Assembly (NCBI GenBank): GCA_016296655.1
Contig: JAEDIW010000003.1
Location: 1-64,000, forward strand
Reading direction: 5' to 3'
Length of the DNA: 64,000 nucleotides
From: Treponema sp.
Lineage (GTDB): Bacteria > Spirochaetota > Spirochaetia > Treponematales > Treponemataceae
A model generated the notes under the pieces. The model was not told where the DNA came from. It did no database searches and saw nothing but the letters and a program-made list of their open reading frames with translations. Of the stretch, positions 9,111 to 18,060 are shown one piece after another. Position numbers and translations under genes: made by a program. Within the stretch, counting starts at the first letter, position 1. Each line of letters starts with the position of its first letter.

Positions 9111-10415
9111 ATGCATTTAAATACACGTTTTGTTGACGGTGGTGTTACAGCTCCACTGGGATTTACGGCTAATGGAATTCTCTGCCACATCAAGGCAAGC
9201 CGTAAGACTAATGACACTGCCCTGATTTTTTCGGAAAAACCATGTTCCGCTGCCGGTATGTTTACGCAAAACCGTGTTAAAGCCGAATGTGTAAAACTGA
9301 CAATGAAAAATATTGCAAACGGTCGTATGCAGGCTGCAGTTGCAAACAGCGGTAATGCCAATGCCTGTACAGGTCAGCAGGGCGCACAGAATGCATACCG
9401 TATGGCAAAATCAGCTGCCGATGCACTTGGAATTTCCTGTGAAGATGTGATTGTCTGTTCTACAGGTGTAATTGGACAGCAGCTTCCTGTTGAAAAAATT
9501 GAAGAAAACATGTCAGCTCTTAAAGCTGGACTTTCCAAAAAAGGTCATGAACAGGCCCGTATTGCCATCATGACAACAGACACTCAATATAAAGAATGTG
9601 CCGTTCAAACTGAAATTGGTGGAAAAACCGTAACGATTGGTGGAATGTGCAAAGGTTCAGGAATGATTCACATTAATCTTGGAACAATGCTGTGCTTTAT
9701 TACAACGGACTGTGCAATAAGCCCGCAGATGCTTGAAAAGGCTCTGCATGAAAGCGTTGCAGGCACTTACAACTGCGTTTCTGTTGACGGCGACACAAGC
9801 ACAAATGACACTTTGACGATTATGGCAAACGGAATGGCCGGCAATGCTGAAATTTGCAGCGAAGATGCTGATTTTGAGGCTTTTACAGCAGCCCTGAATG
9901 TGCTGAATACTGTAATGGCAAAAAAAATTGCTGCTGATGGTGAAGGTGCAAGCCGACTTGTTGAATGTTACGTAAAAGGTGCTTCTTCTGTTGAAAATGC
10001 CCGGATTCTTGCAAAAGAAGTGATTTGTTCAAATCTTGTAAAAGCTGCAATGTTTGGAAAGGATGCAAACTGGGGGCGTATTCTGTGTGCAATGGGCTAT
10101 TCTGGCGCTGACTTCACTCCTGAAAAAACTGACGTATATTTTGTAAGCTATCCCGATTCAAGCCGTTATTTTGTTCCAGGCGAAAATGACGAAATTGGTA
10201 GTGCTGACGGTTCTCTAGGAGGTAAATTTGAAAGCCTTCAGGTCTTTAAGCATGGAGTTCCTTTGGATTTTGATGAGGATAAGGCAAAAAGCATCCTTAG
10301 TTCTGAATCTGTTCAGATTCTGGTTGTCCTTGAAGACGGCGAATTTGAAGCAAAGGCCTGGGGGTGTGATTTAACATACGATTACGTGAAGATTAACGGC
10401 GACTACCGTACATAA
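9111..10415 (+). CDS. argJ: glutamate N-acetyltransferase / amino-acid acetyltransferase ArgJ
   Basis: Bifunctional or monofunctional ornithine acetyltransferase (434 aa) of arginine synthesis, moving acetyl from N-acetylornithine to glutamate. The family self-cleaves before a conserved Thr. Here the site reads LGTML where most members have ATML, so the nucleophilic Thr is kept and the preceding Ala is Gly. The oxyanion segment CSTGVIGQ and the tail NGDYRT are also typical. ATG 9111 follows GGAG; a TTG five codons upstream is less likely. It heads argJ-argB-argD; argC is not in this window. Confidence 0.93.
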   Translation: MHLNTRFVDGGVTAPLGFTANGILCHIKASRKTNDTALIFSEKPCSAAGMFTQNRVKAECVKLTMKNIANGRMQAAVANSGNANACTGQQGAQNAYRMAKSAADALGISCEDVIVCSTGVIGQQLPVEKIEENMSALKAGLSKKGHEQARIAIMTTDTQYKECAVQTEIGGKTVTIGGMCKGSGMIHINLGTMLCFITTDCAISPQMLEKALHESVAGTYNCVSVDGDTSTNDTLTIMANGMAGNAEICSEDADFEAFTAALNVLNTVMAKKIAADGEGASRLVECYVKGASSVENARILAKEVICSNLVKAAMFGKDANWGRILCAMGYSGADFTPEKTDVYFVSYPDSSRYFVPGENDEIGSADGSLGGKFESLQVFKHGVPLDFDEDKAKSILSSESVQILVVLEDGEFEAKAWGCDLTYDYVKINGDYRT

Positions 10416-10449
10416 TTGCCTGTAAAGCAATGACTTACGGCAACTTTAC

Positions 10450-10493
10450 GGAAAGCGCTGAGTAATCGGTTCAAGTTTCAGTCAGCACTTTCC
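10450..10493 (+). repeat. 44-nt hairpin repeat, copy 1 (before argB)
   Basis: Outer arms GGAAAGCGCTGA and TCAGCACTTTCC pair except for one position. The core GTAATC-GTTCAAGT is shared with copies at 28890-28925 and 35731-35774. It lies in the argJ-argB gap, 22 nt before the argB ATG, in the same orientation relative to the downstream gene as the other two copies. Confidence 0.7.
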
Positions 10494-10515
10494 TTAAACT
10501 TTTGAGGAAACAAAA

Positions 10516-11436
10516 ATGGAAGATTTGAATGAATTAAAAATTGCAGTTTCTACGGATTCCCGTGGAAGACTTTTGAATAATGAGCAGTGGTCTGATGTCT
10601 TGATTCAGGCTATGCCATATTTTAAACAGTGGGTTGGAAAGGTTGTTGTTGTTAAATATGGCGGAAATGCCATGCTCAATGACGAACTGAAGCTTGCTGT
10701 AATGAAAGATATTGTTCTTTTGAATACAATCGGCATTCATGTTGTTCTGGTTCATGGCGGAGGTCCTGAAATCAACAAAATGCTGGATAAAGTGGGCAAA
10801 GAGAGCAAATTTATCAATGGGTTGCGCTATACAGATGCTGAAACTATGGAAATTGTTCAGATGGTACTCACTGGAAAACTGAACAAAGAAATTGTCGGTC
10901 TTCTGGTAAAGGAAGGCGGCTATGCTGTAGGTTTGAGCGGTGTAGATTCTGGGCTTTTGAGGGCAAAAAAGCTTGAAAAGGCAGATAAAGTTGATTACGG
11001 TTTTGTTGGCGAAGTAACTGAAGTAAATCCTGAAATTGTAAAATCTCTTTTGCAGTCAAACGCAATACCTGTTATTTCGACAGTAGCACTTGGCGAAGAT
11101 GATGATTCAAGCTGCTACAATATAAATGCCGACACCGCCGCCGCAAAAATTGCCGTTGCCTTGAAGGCTGAAAAATTCATTCAGCTGACAAATGTTCCAG
11201 GCGTTTTGAAAGACATCAATGATGTAAGTTCGCTGATTCCGCGAATTCCAAAGCAGACTGTTCCAAAACTTATTGAAGATGGAACAATTGCTGGTGGCAT
11301 GATTCCGAAAGTTGAATGTTGCATGATTGCTTCGAAAGGCGGTGTTCCGCGCACGCATATTATTGACGGACGTGTTCCACATTCCCTTCTGCTTGAAATG
11401 TTCAGCGATCGTGGTGTTGGTACAATGATTTTCTAA
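10516..11436 (+). CDS. argB: acetylglutamate kinase ArgB
   Basis: Phosphorylates N-acetylglutamate in arginine synthesis, cytosolic (306 aa). Motifs are VVKYGGNAM with the phosphate-binding Lys, VLVHGGGPEINKML for the substrate loop, and NINADTAAAKIA for nucleotide binding. An N-terminal helix of about 25 residues before the core is as in hexameric, arginine-inhibited forms, which suggests feedback control. ATG follows GAGGAA. It is the second gene of argJBD. Confidence 0.94.
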   Translation: MEDLNELKIAVSTDSRGRLLNNEQWSDVLIQAMPYFKQWVGKVVVVKYGGNAMLNDELKLAVMKDIVLLNTIGIHVVLVHGGGPEINKMLDKVGKESKFINGLRYTDAETMEIVQMVLTGKLNKEIVGLLVKEGGYAVGLSGVDSGLLRAKKLEKADKVDYGFVGEVTEVNPEIVKSLLQSNAIPVISTVALGEDDDSSCYNINADTAAAKIAVALKAEKFIQLTNVPGVLKDINDVSSLIPRIPKQTVPKLIEDGTIAGGMIPKVECCMIASKGGVPRTHIIDGRVPHSLLLEMFSDRGVGTMIF

Positions 11437-11464
11437 AATTCAGGGTATAAAAATAGGGTATAAA

Positions 11465-12640
11465 ATGAAAAAACTTATTGTAAATAATTACGGCAGTTTT
11501 GAAACTGTCTTTGTAAAAGGTAACGGTTCAACATTGTGGGACAGCAATGGAAAAGAATTTATTGATTTCCTTTCAGGAATCGGTGTAAACAGCCTGGGGC
11601 ATAATTATAAGCCTCTTGTTCAGGCAATTCAGAATCAGGTTGAAAAACAGATTCATATTTCAAATTACTATTTCAGCGATGTTGGACTGGAATTTGCAGA
11701 AAAGCTTCTTGCAGCTACGGGGTTTGAAAAAGGATATTTTGGCAATTCCGGGGCAGAAGCAAACGAGGCTGCCATAAAACTTGCAAGAAAGTGGGGCTAT
11801 CTGAACGGCGGGGAAAAAAGGCGTACTATTTATACTCTTGAAAAATCTTTTCACGGCAGGACAATTGCAACTTTAACTGCAACAGGGCAGGAAAAATTTC
11901 ATCCGGCTTGCTTTGCACCTTATTGCGAAGGTTTTAAAACAATTAAAGCCAACGATTTTGAAGCGATAAAAACAGCTTTTGATGATACAACGGCAGCCTT
12001 GATTATTGAATGTATTCAGGGCGAAGGCGGTGTAAATCTTGTTGATCCTGTATGGGCCAAGGCCGCTGCAGAAGCTGCCCGCAAGGCTGGAGCAATTGTA
12101 ATTGCCGACGAAGTTCAGACTGGAGTTGGCAGAACGGGAACTTATCTTGCAAGCCAATGGCTTGGGTTTGAGCCTGATGCTGTAACCCTTGCCAAAGGAA
12201 TTGCAGGCGGCGTTCCAATGGGAGCGTGTTTGTTCCGTGGCAAAGCCGCTGAGGTTTTTGTAGCAGGCGACCATCAGTCGACTTTTGCAGGAAATCCTCT
12301 GGCATGTGCGGCAGGGCTTGTAGTTCTTGAAACTCTTTCAAAACCTGGTTTTTACGAAAGGGTAAATCAGGCTGGTGACTATATCCGCGATTCTATCAAA
12401 AAATGGAATAATCCGATTGTTGCAGATGTACGCGGAAAAGGTCTTATGGTTGGAACTCAGGTTATTTCTTCTATAAAACCATTTGATATTGAAGTTGCCT
12501 GTATGAAAGAAGGTCTTTTAACTTCTGTTGCAGGTTCTGATGTTGTCCGCTTTTTGCCGCCGCTTACAATCAGCGACGAAGAAATTGAAAAAGGTCTTGC
12601 AATCTACAAAAAAGTGCTGGACGCTTTCGCAAAACAGTAA
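11465..12640 (+). CDS. argD: acetylornithine aminotransferase ArgD
   Basis: Class III PLP aminotransferase (391 aa) converting N-acetylglutamate semialdehyde to N-acetylornithine. It shows SGAEANEAAIKLARK, the Asp-Glu pair in IADEVQTGVGRTG and the PLP lysine in LAKGIAGGVPMGA. It follows argB by 28 bp; the gap contains AGGGTATAAAA twice in tandem, the second copy reaching the ATG. Its neighbours make the acetylornithine assignment more likely than other class III activities. Confidence 0.92.
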   Translation: MKKLIVNNYGSFETVFVKGNGSTLWDSNGKEFIDFLSGIGVNSLGHNYKPLVQAIQNQVEKQIHISNYYFSDVGLEFAEKLLAATGFEKGYFGNSGAEANEAAIKLARKWGYLNGGEKRRTIYTLEKSFHGRTIATLTATGQEKFHPACFAPYCEGFKTIKANDFEAIKTAFDDTTAALIIECIQGEGGVNLVDPVWAKAAAEAARKAGAIVIADEVQTGVGRTGTYLASQWLGFEPDAVTLAKGIAGGVPMGACLFRGKAAEVFVAGDHQSTFAGNPLACAAGLVVLETLSKPGFYERVNQAGDYIRDSIKKWNNPIVADVRGKGLMVGTQVISSIKPFDIEVACMKEGLLTSVAGSDVVRFLPPLTISDEEIEKGLAIYKKVLDAFAKQ

Positions 12641-12797
12641 GGCATTTGCCGGCTCCCATCGCATCTGCCGGGGGCCAGGCACCTGTCAGGCACTTGCCAC
12701 ACCATGGGGCATCCGTCGGTATCTGCCAGGCATTTGCCACACCCATGGGGCATCCGTTGGCACCTGCCAGGCATTTGCCAATCCTCAGTACTTGCCA
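12641..12797 (+). repeat. degenerate 40-41 bp tandem repeat
   Basis: Units begin at 12678, 12718 and 12759 (periods 40 and 41). Each has CTGYCAGGCAYTTGCC and the first two also CATGGGGCATCCGT. A partial unit precedes at 12641. It begins directly after the argD stop and is more GC-rich than its surroundings. The short frames through it are a by-product of the repeat. Confidence 0.75.
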
Positions 12798-12803
12798 AAA
12801 AAT

Positions 12804-13643
12804 CTACAGCCTTCCGTACATTTTTCTGTACTCGGAAGGACATAAGCCTGTGCATTTCTTAAAAATCCTTGAAAAATGAAACTGATTTTCGAACGAAAAC
12901 TTTTTGGAAATGTCCCCAATTGACAGGCTTGTGTTGCAAATCATGGCAGCGGCAGCCTTTGTCTTAAGCCTGTAAAAATACTGCATCGGCGTAATATTCA
13001 TTTTCTGCCGGAAAATCCTTATAAAATGTTCGCAGCTTATCCCCATTTCAAAAGCAATTTCTTCGATTTTTAAGTTTTCATAAATCCTGCTTTCCATTAT
13101 TTTCATAGCACGGCTTATATGCCCTGCATTCACCGCAGAAGCTTCATGGGCATTCAGGTTCACCCCCTCAGATTTTCCGCTGTTTCCCCCAAAAATTCTG
13201 TACAAAAGCCCTTCCATCAAAAGTTCTGCAGATTTTTTCAGCAGCTCGTTTTCAGTATTCGACATCTTGAAAATTTCTTCAAAAATAAACTGCACAGCCC
13301 CTTCTTCCACCGTAATCCGTTTCTGACTACCTTTGCAGGCCTTGCACAGCCTCTGAAACAGTTCCTGCTCATTTTTTTTATCAACAGAAAATAGAACCGC
13401 ATAATAAGTAATCGGTTTTTCAATCCTGTCAGGCAAAATCGAATGAAATTCCAGTGGCTGAGTAATAAAAAGGCTCCTGTTTTCTATCAGAATCCGCTGC
13501 CTGTTTGACAGAAAAGTCCCCGAACCTTCCAGAAAAAAGTGAATCTCAAATTCGTTTTCCCTGTGAGAATGGTATCGTCCATTCCATGCAGCCTTGTTCC
13601 CCAAAAACATGCGGTAAACATAAACCGACTCAATCAATTTCAT
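12804..13643 (-). CDS. AraC-family transcriptional regulator
   Basis: Regulator of 279 residues with an N-terminal cupin-like sugar-sensing domain (HSHRENEFEIHFFLEGSG carries the cupin histidines). The C-terminal AraC double helix-turn-helix is at about residues 180-279, with FEMGISCEHFIRIFRQKMNI and the second motif FSRIFKKCTGLCPSEYR. It is divergent from xylB-xylA, so control of xylose use is a natural inference. The start is ATG 13643; a -10 box lies only 6 nt upstream and no ribosome binding site is seen. TTG 13664 is an alternative. Confidence 0.87.
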   Translation of the reverse strand: MKLIESVYVYRMFLGNKAAWNGRYHSHRENEFEIHFFLEGSGTFLSNRQRILIENRSLFITQPLEFHSILPDRIEKPITYYAVLFSVDKKNEQELFQRLCKACKGSQKRITVEEGAVQFIFEEIFKMSNTENELLKKSAELLMEGLLYRIFGGNSGKSEGVNLNAHEASAVNAGHISRAMKIMESRIYENLKIEEIAFEMGISCEHFIRIFRQKMNITPMQYFYRLKTKAAAAMICNTSLSIGDISKKFSFENQFHFSRIFKKCTGLCPSEYRKMYGRL

Positions 13644-13649
13644 ACCATT

Positions 13650-13679
13650 ATTATATAATATCAATTACAGATATGTAAA
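13650..13679 (-). promoter_or_regulatory. promoter of the AraC gene, leaderless geometry
   Basis: On the minus strand: -35 TTTACA (13679-13674), an 18-bp spacer, -10 TATAAT (13655-13650), and the ATG 6 nt later. Confidence 0.55.
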
Positions 13680-13736
13680 ATCAATTTTATCTATGTTTTG
13701 CTGCAGAATTCAGCATGATAATAAACTTAAGTTTTA

Positions 13737-13843
13737 GGGCGACTTTTTGAGCAGGCTCAAAAACCGGGCTATTCGGGGTTCCGCGTCAAGCGCTCCAGCC
13801 GCTTCAGGCGGCCGCCATGCGCCCCTACTATCCCTGTCGCTTG
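13737..13843 (-). repeat. multi-palindrome intergenic element, copy E
   Basis: Read on the minus strand it contains GGAGCGCTTGACGCGGAACC, then AGCCCGG and a terminal hairpin with arms TTTTTGAGC/GCTCAAAAA, ending GTCGCCC. Same architecture as copies A and B with a different stem sequence. It points toward the AraC gene and overlaps the spurious upstream extension of the xylB frame. Confidence 0.75.
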
Positions 13844-13869
13844 GCAAAAGATTTATAAGGTGGCAAAAA

Positions 13870-15357
13870 TTGAACACTGTTGCAGGAATTGATTTAGGAA
13901 CACAAAGTCTGAAAATTGTTGTCTATGATTATGAAAATCATTCTGAGGTTATAAAAACTTCAGAAAAAATAGACATTATTGCAGAAAATAACGGAACTCG
14001 CGAACAGAAAGCTGAATGGTTTAAAAAAGCCATGTCATCCTGTTTTGCAAAAATTCCCTCGGAAATCCGCTCCAGCATAAAGGCTTTGGGAGTTTCCGGC
14101 CAGCAGCATGGATTTGTTCCACTGGATAAAAATGGAAATGCCGTTTACAACGTAAAACTCTGGAACGACACTTCCACCGCTGAAGAATGTAAAAAAATCA
14201 CCGAAACCCTTGGTGGCGAACAAAAAGCAATTGCAGAAGCCGGAAACCTCATCATGCCAGGTTTTACAGCCGGAAAAATTTTATGGCTCAAGCTGCACAA
14301 GCCTGAAGCTTTTGAAAAACTGCACTACATCATGCTGCCTCATGACTATTTGAATTATCTGCTTACAGGTGAATATGTGATGGAATACGGCGACGCTTCA
14401 GGTACAGCTCTTTTTAACCCTGTACGCCGCACCTGGTCAAAGAAAATTTGTGATGCGATTGACAGTAGCCTTTATTCAAAACTCCCGGAACTCATTGGTT
14501 CTGACAAAACCTGCGGCCTGGTAACTGCAGAAGCTGCAGCAGAATTCGGCATTACAGAAGGAATCCCCGTTTCTTCTGGAGGCGGAGACAACATGATGGG
14601 CGCAATCGGAACAGGAACTGTTGCTCCAGGCGTTCTTACAATGAGCATGGGAACTTCCGGCACATTGTACGGCTATTCAGACAGCTTTGTTGCAGACCCA
14701 GTTCAGGGCATTTCAGGCTTCTGTTCCTCATCAGGCGGATATCTGCCGCTTCTCTGCACAATGAACTGTACGGTTGTTACTGAATTTACACGCTCTTTGT
14801 TTGGCCTTGACGTAAAGGAATTTGATGCTGTTGCAGAAAAAGCTGCTCCAGGATGCGATGGAGTGTTTATTTTGCCGTACCTGAACGGCGAACGCTCTCC
14901 AAATTTTCCCCATGGAAAATGTTCTGTTCAGGGGCTTACGGCTGGTAACTATACAAAAGAAAATATCTGCCGTGCCGCAATGGAAAGTGCTGTTTTTGCC
15001 ATGAAAGGCGGTCTTGAGCATTTTTCAAAACTTGGCTTTAAGGCAAAAGAAATCCGTCTGATAGGCGGCGGCGCAAAAAGCCGGCTGTGGCGACAGATTG
15101 CAGCAGACATCATGAATCTGCCTGTTGTTCTGCCAGCTTACGATGAAGCCGCCGCTCTTGGTGCAGCCCTGCAGGCTTTGTACGTTCTGCTTGCAGGTAA
15201 AGGCCAGCAGGTTTCTTTTGCAGAGCTTTGCAAAGAGCATGTAAAAATCAAAGATGACATGTCTGTTTTGCCAAATCCTGCAAATCAGGAAGTTTATGCA
15301 CAGCGTTACAGCGACTATCAGACTTTAATAGGCTGCGTAGAAAAACTTTACAGATAG
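13870..15357 (+). CDS. xylB: xylulokinase XylB
   Basis: FGGY-family sugar kinase (495 aa) phosphorylating D-xylulose. Domain I starts with GIDLGTQSLKIVVYD; GQQHG is the xylulokinase substrate loop, and the C-terminal domain holds GGGAKSRLWRQIAADI. The start is TTG 13870, preceded by AAGGTGG. The open frame runs upstream to 13747, but those 41 codons are the translation of repeat copy E and are not protein. It is followed by xylA, 120 bp later, with small GC-rich hairpins in the gap (for example AAGGGG/CCCCTT near 15370). Confidence 0.92.
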   Translation: MNTVAGIDLGTQSLKIVVYDYENHSEVIKTSEKIDIIAENNGTREQKAEWFKKAMSSCFAKIPSEIRSSIKALGVSGQQHGFVPLDKNGNAVYNVKLWNDTSTAEECKKITETLGGEQKAIAEAGNLIMPGFTAGKILWLKLHKPEAFEKLHYIMLPHDYLNYLLTGEYVMEYGDASGTALFNPVRRTWSKKICDAIDSSLYSKLPELIGSDKTCGLVTAEAAAEFGITEGIPVSSGGGDNMMGAIGTGTVAPGVLTMSMGTSGTLYGYSDSFVADPVQGISGFCSSSGGYLPLLCTMNCTVVTEFTRSLFGLDVKEFDAVAEKAAPGCDGVFILPYLNGERSPNFPHGKCSVQGLTAGNYTKENICRAAMESAVFAMKGGLEHFSKLGFKAKEIRLIGGGAKSRLWRQIAADIMNLPVVLPAYDEAAALGAALQALYVLLAGKGQQVSFAELCKEHVKIKDDMSVLPNPANQEVYAQRYSDYQTLIGCVEKLYR

Positions 15358-15477
15358 GATAATGTCAGAAGGGGCTGCCCCTTATGCAAAACCAAAAAAG
15401 GTACAGATTTGCAGGCAGATTGAATTTCTGTCCTGCATGAAAATAAACATGAAGCTATATTACAATGGAGGACATTT

Positions 15478-16791
15478 ATGGCAGTTTTCAAAGGATCAAA
15501 AGAATTTTTCCCAGGAATTGGAGAAATCAAGTACGAAGGAGCTGGTTCAAAAAATCCGCTGGCATTCAAATATTATGATGCAGAAAAACTAATCGGCGGA
15601 AAAAAAATGAAAGACTGGCTGCGTTTTGCCATTGCCTACTGGCATTCTTTCTGTGCAGATGGAACTGACCAGTTTGGTGCCGGCACAAGGGCTTTTTCAT
15701 GGAAAAATCCAGAAGAAAAAGTTGATGCAGCATTTGAATTCTTTACAAAACTTGGCGCAGAATATTACTGCTGGCATGACCGCGACATCTGCCCTGAAGC
15801 AGACAGCCCTGAAGAAAGCGTAAAGGCTTTGAATCACATTACAGACCTTTTGCTTGAACGCCAGAAGGCAACAGGTGTAAAACTTTTATGGGGTACTGCA
15901 AATGTTTTCAGCAATCCTCGCTTTATGAACGGTGCTGCAACAAATCCTGAATTTCAGCTGGTTGCACAGGCAGCATCTCAGGTAAAAGCTGCAATTGATG
16001 CAACAATTAAACTTGGCGGACAGGGTTACACATTCTGGGGTGGCCGTGAAGGTTACATGAGCCTTTGGAATACAGATATGAAGGCTGAAAAAGAACACCT
16101 TGCACGATTTTTGACAATGGCCCGCGATTATGGCCGTAAAAACGGTTTTAAAGGTTGCTTCTATATTGAACCAAAACCAATGGAACCTACAAAGCATCAG
16201 TATGATTTTGACAGCGAAACTGTAATCGGATTTTTGCGTACTTACGGTCTGGATAAGGACTTTAAGCTGAATATTGAAGCAAACCACGCAGAACTTGCAG
16301 GCCACGATTTTGCCCACGAACTGACAGTTTGTGTTGACAATGGACTTTTGGGTTCTGTTGACGCAAACCGCGGTGATCCAATGAACGGCTGGGACACAGA
16401 TCAGTTCCCTGCAAGTATTTACGAAACAACAAAGGCTATGCTGCAGATTATCCGCATGGGTGGCTTTGTAACAGGTGGCTTGAATTTTGATGCAAAAGTC
16501 CGCCGCAATTCAAATACTGCCGAAGATTTGTTCATTGCACACATTGGTGGCATGGATATTTTTGCACGCGGTCTTGAAAAAGCCTTTGAAATTATCGAAG
16601 ACGGCAGAATTCCTGCAATGGTTAAAGAACGCTATGCAAGTTTTGAAAGCGGAAATGGCAAAAAATTTGCTGACGGACAGCTTACCCTTGAAGAACTCGC
16701 TGCTCTTGCAGATCCTTATGGAAAAGTAGTTGCAAAATCTGGAAAACAGGAACTGTACGAAAATATTGTAAACGAAATCCTGTTCAAATAA
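15478..16791 (+). CDS. xylA: xylose isomerase XylA
   Basis: Interconverts D-xylose and D-xylulose, a two-metal TIM barrel enzyme (437 aa, the long class II form). Visible are the catalytic region YYCWHDRDICPE, the metal ligands in FYIEPKPMEPTKHQYDFD and NIEANHAELAGHDFAHEL, and SVDANRGDPMNGWDTDQFP. ATG follows GGAGG. With xylB and the divergent AraC gene it forms a compact xylose pathway; no xylose importer is in the window. Confidence 0.95.
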   Translation: MAVFKGSKEFFPGIGEIKYEGAGSKNPLAFKYYDAEKLIGGKKMKDWLRFAIAYWHSFCADGTDQFGAGTRAFSWKNPEEKVDAAFEFFTKLGAEYYCWHDRDICPEADSPEESVKALNHITDLLLERQKATGVKLLWGTANVFSNPRFMNGAATNPEFQLVAQAASQVKAAIDATIKLGGQGYTFWGGREGYMSLWNTDMKAEKEHLARFLTMARDYGRKNGFKGCFYIEPKPMEPTKHQYDFDSETVIGFLRTYGLDKDFKLNIEANHAELAGHDFAHELTVCVDNGLLGSVDANRGDPMNGWDTDQFPASIYETTKAMLQIIRMGGFVTGGLNFDAKVRRNSNTAEDLFIAHIGGMDIFARGLEKAFEIIEDGRIPAMVKERYASFESGNGKKFADGQLTLEELAALADPYGKVVAKSGKQELYENIVNEILFK

Positions 16792-16819
16792 AATTTTCAG
16801 AAATTCCATAACTTTCATG

Positions 16820-16857
16820 ACGGCTGTGCTGTTTTTGCGGTGCAGCCGTTTTTTTTT
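16820..16857 (+). terminator. Rho-independent terminator of xylBA
   Basis: Stem ACGGCTG (16820-16826) with CAGCCGT (16843-16849), followed by nine T residues. Confidence 0.8.
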
Positions 16858-16942
16858 GTAGAAATTGATTTCTCTGGTATATATGAAAAACAGCTTGCTT
16901 TTAAGGAAATTATTTAATACATTCTGTATAATATAACCTTAT

Positions 16943-17088
16943 GCGGCAGGAATTGGAGCGGTGCCACAGGCAAACAAACGCTGTAAGCGTTTGGTCGGAG
17001 GCGAAAGCCGTAGCCGCGGAAAGTCCGGTTTTTGTCAGGTTTGCTTACTGAGCTGGCGAAGTAAGTGAACCTGACAAAAAGCCGCCCG
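16943..17088 (+). repeat. multi-palindrome intergenic element, copy B
   Basis: Has GGAGCGG, an AAACGC/GCGTTT hairpin, CGGAAAGTCCGG and a long terminal hairpin. The outer arms GGTTTTTGTCAGGTT/AACCTGACAAAAAGCC enclose a nested CTTACT/AGTAAG hairpin. It ends GCCGCCCG, 25 bp before the exporter start. A TATAAT box at 16927-16932 lies just upstream, so the element may be transcribed. Confidence 0.75.
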
Positions 17089-17113
17089 TATAAAAAATCT
17101 TTTGGAGTTTGTT

Positions 17114-18058
17114 TTGGATAAGACTGAAAATAAAAATTTTATGCAGAAAAATATAGTTGTTTTTTTGGGAGCTCTTGTCTGCTGTATTTTATGGGGCAGT
17201 GCAACGCCATGCATTAAAGGAGGCTACGAATTTTTTTCGATTGGCGCTGACGATGTTCCTTCCCGCATACTTTTTGCAGGCGTCAGGTTTTTGCTGGCAG
17301 GTTTTCTTACGATTTTGATTGGCAGTGCAGGTGCAAAAAAGTTTCTGCTTCCTTCAAAAGTTTCTGCTCACCAGATTTTTATTCTGGCAATGCTTCAGAC
17401 GGTTGTTCAGTATTTCTTTTTTTACGGCGGACTAGCCCATACTCCTGGTGTACGTTCTTCTATAATTGGTGCAATGAATTCTTTTGTGGCCATTCTTGTG
17501 GCTGCCTTGCTTTTCCGTCAGGAAAAACTTACTTTCCGTAAAATTGCAGGCTGTGTGCTTGCTTTTTCGGGTGTCGTATTTTTAAATCTTGCTGGTGCTA
17601 GAGATTCCGGCACGGCTTTTCATTTTAACGGCGAAGGATTTGTGTTTCTTTCTACGGTTTCTTATGCTTTTTCTTCTGTTTTTATGAAGCGCTTTTCAAA
17701 AGTTGAAAATCCTGTAATGCTTTCCGGCTGGCAGTTTGTGCTTGGCGGCGCAATTATGATTGCAGCTGCAATTCCTTGCGGCGGTAAGATGTCCATTGCT
17801 GACGGAAAGACTGTACTTGCACTGGTTCTCATAATTTACATGGCTCTAATCAGCGCTTTTGCCTATTCCATTTGGGGACTTTTGCTGAAATATAACCCTG
17901 TTTCAAAAGTTGTAGTGTTTGGCTTTTTGAATCCTGTTTTTGGGGTTCTTCTTTCTGCTATATTTTTGCATGAATCAAACCAGACGGGTGCTGTAACTTT
18001 GATTTCTCTTGTACTTGTATGCGCAGGCATCATTGTTGTTTCAAAAGGAAAAAACTGA
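17114..18058 (+). CDS. EamA/DMT-family transporter
   Basis: Inner-membrane drug/metabolite transporter superfamily protein (314 aa) with about ten hydrophobic helices in two EamA repeats. The first repeat starts near VVFLGALVCCILWGSATPC, the second near FVFLSTVSYAFSSVFMKRFS. Members often export amino acids or metabolites. TTG 17114 is chosen because GGAG lies about 8 nt upstream. The ATP-grasp gene starts 2 bp after its stop, so the two are almost certainly co-translated and may act on the same compound. Confidence 0.86.
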   Translation: MDKTENKNFMQKNIVVFLGALVCCILWGSATPCIKGGYEFFSIGADDVPSRILFAGVRFLLAGFLTILIGSAGAKKFLLPSKVSAHQIFILAMLQTVVQYFFFYGGLAHTPGVRSSIIGAMNSFVAILVAALLFRQEKLTFRKIAGCVLAFSGVVFLNLAGARDSGTAFHFNGEGFVFLSTVSYAFSSVFMKRFSKVENPVMLSGWQFVLGGAIMIAAAIPCGGKMSIADGKTVLALVLIIYMALISAFAYSIWGLLLKYNPVSKVVVFGFLNPVFGVLLSAIFLHESNQTGAVTLISLVLVCAGIIVVSKGKN

Positions 18059-18060
18059 AA

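Noticed and set aside
13747..13869. N-terminal extension of xylulokinase by 41 residues.
   Set aside because: It is the translation of repeat copy E; the TTG at 13870 has a good ribosome binding site and gives the normal FGGY start.
16990..17030. String GGCGAAAGCC...CGGAAAGTCCGG recalls the RNase P RNA core (GAGGAAAGTCCGG).
   Set aside because: The same string occurs in the other copies of the intergenic element, the length is far too short for RNase P RNA and no other conserved regions are present.
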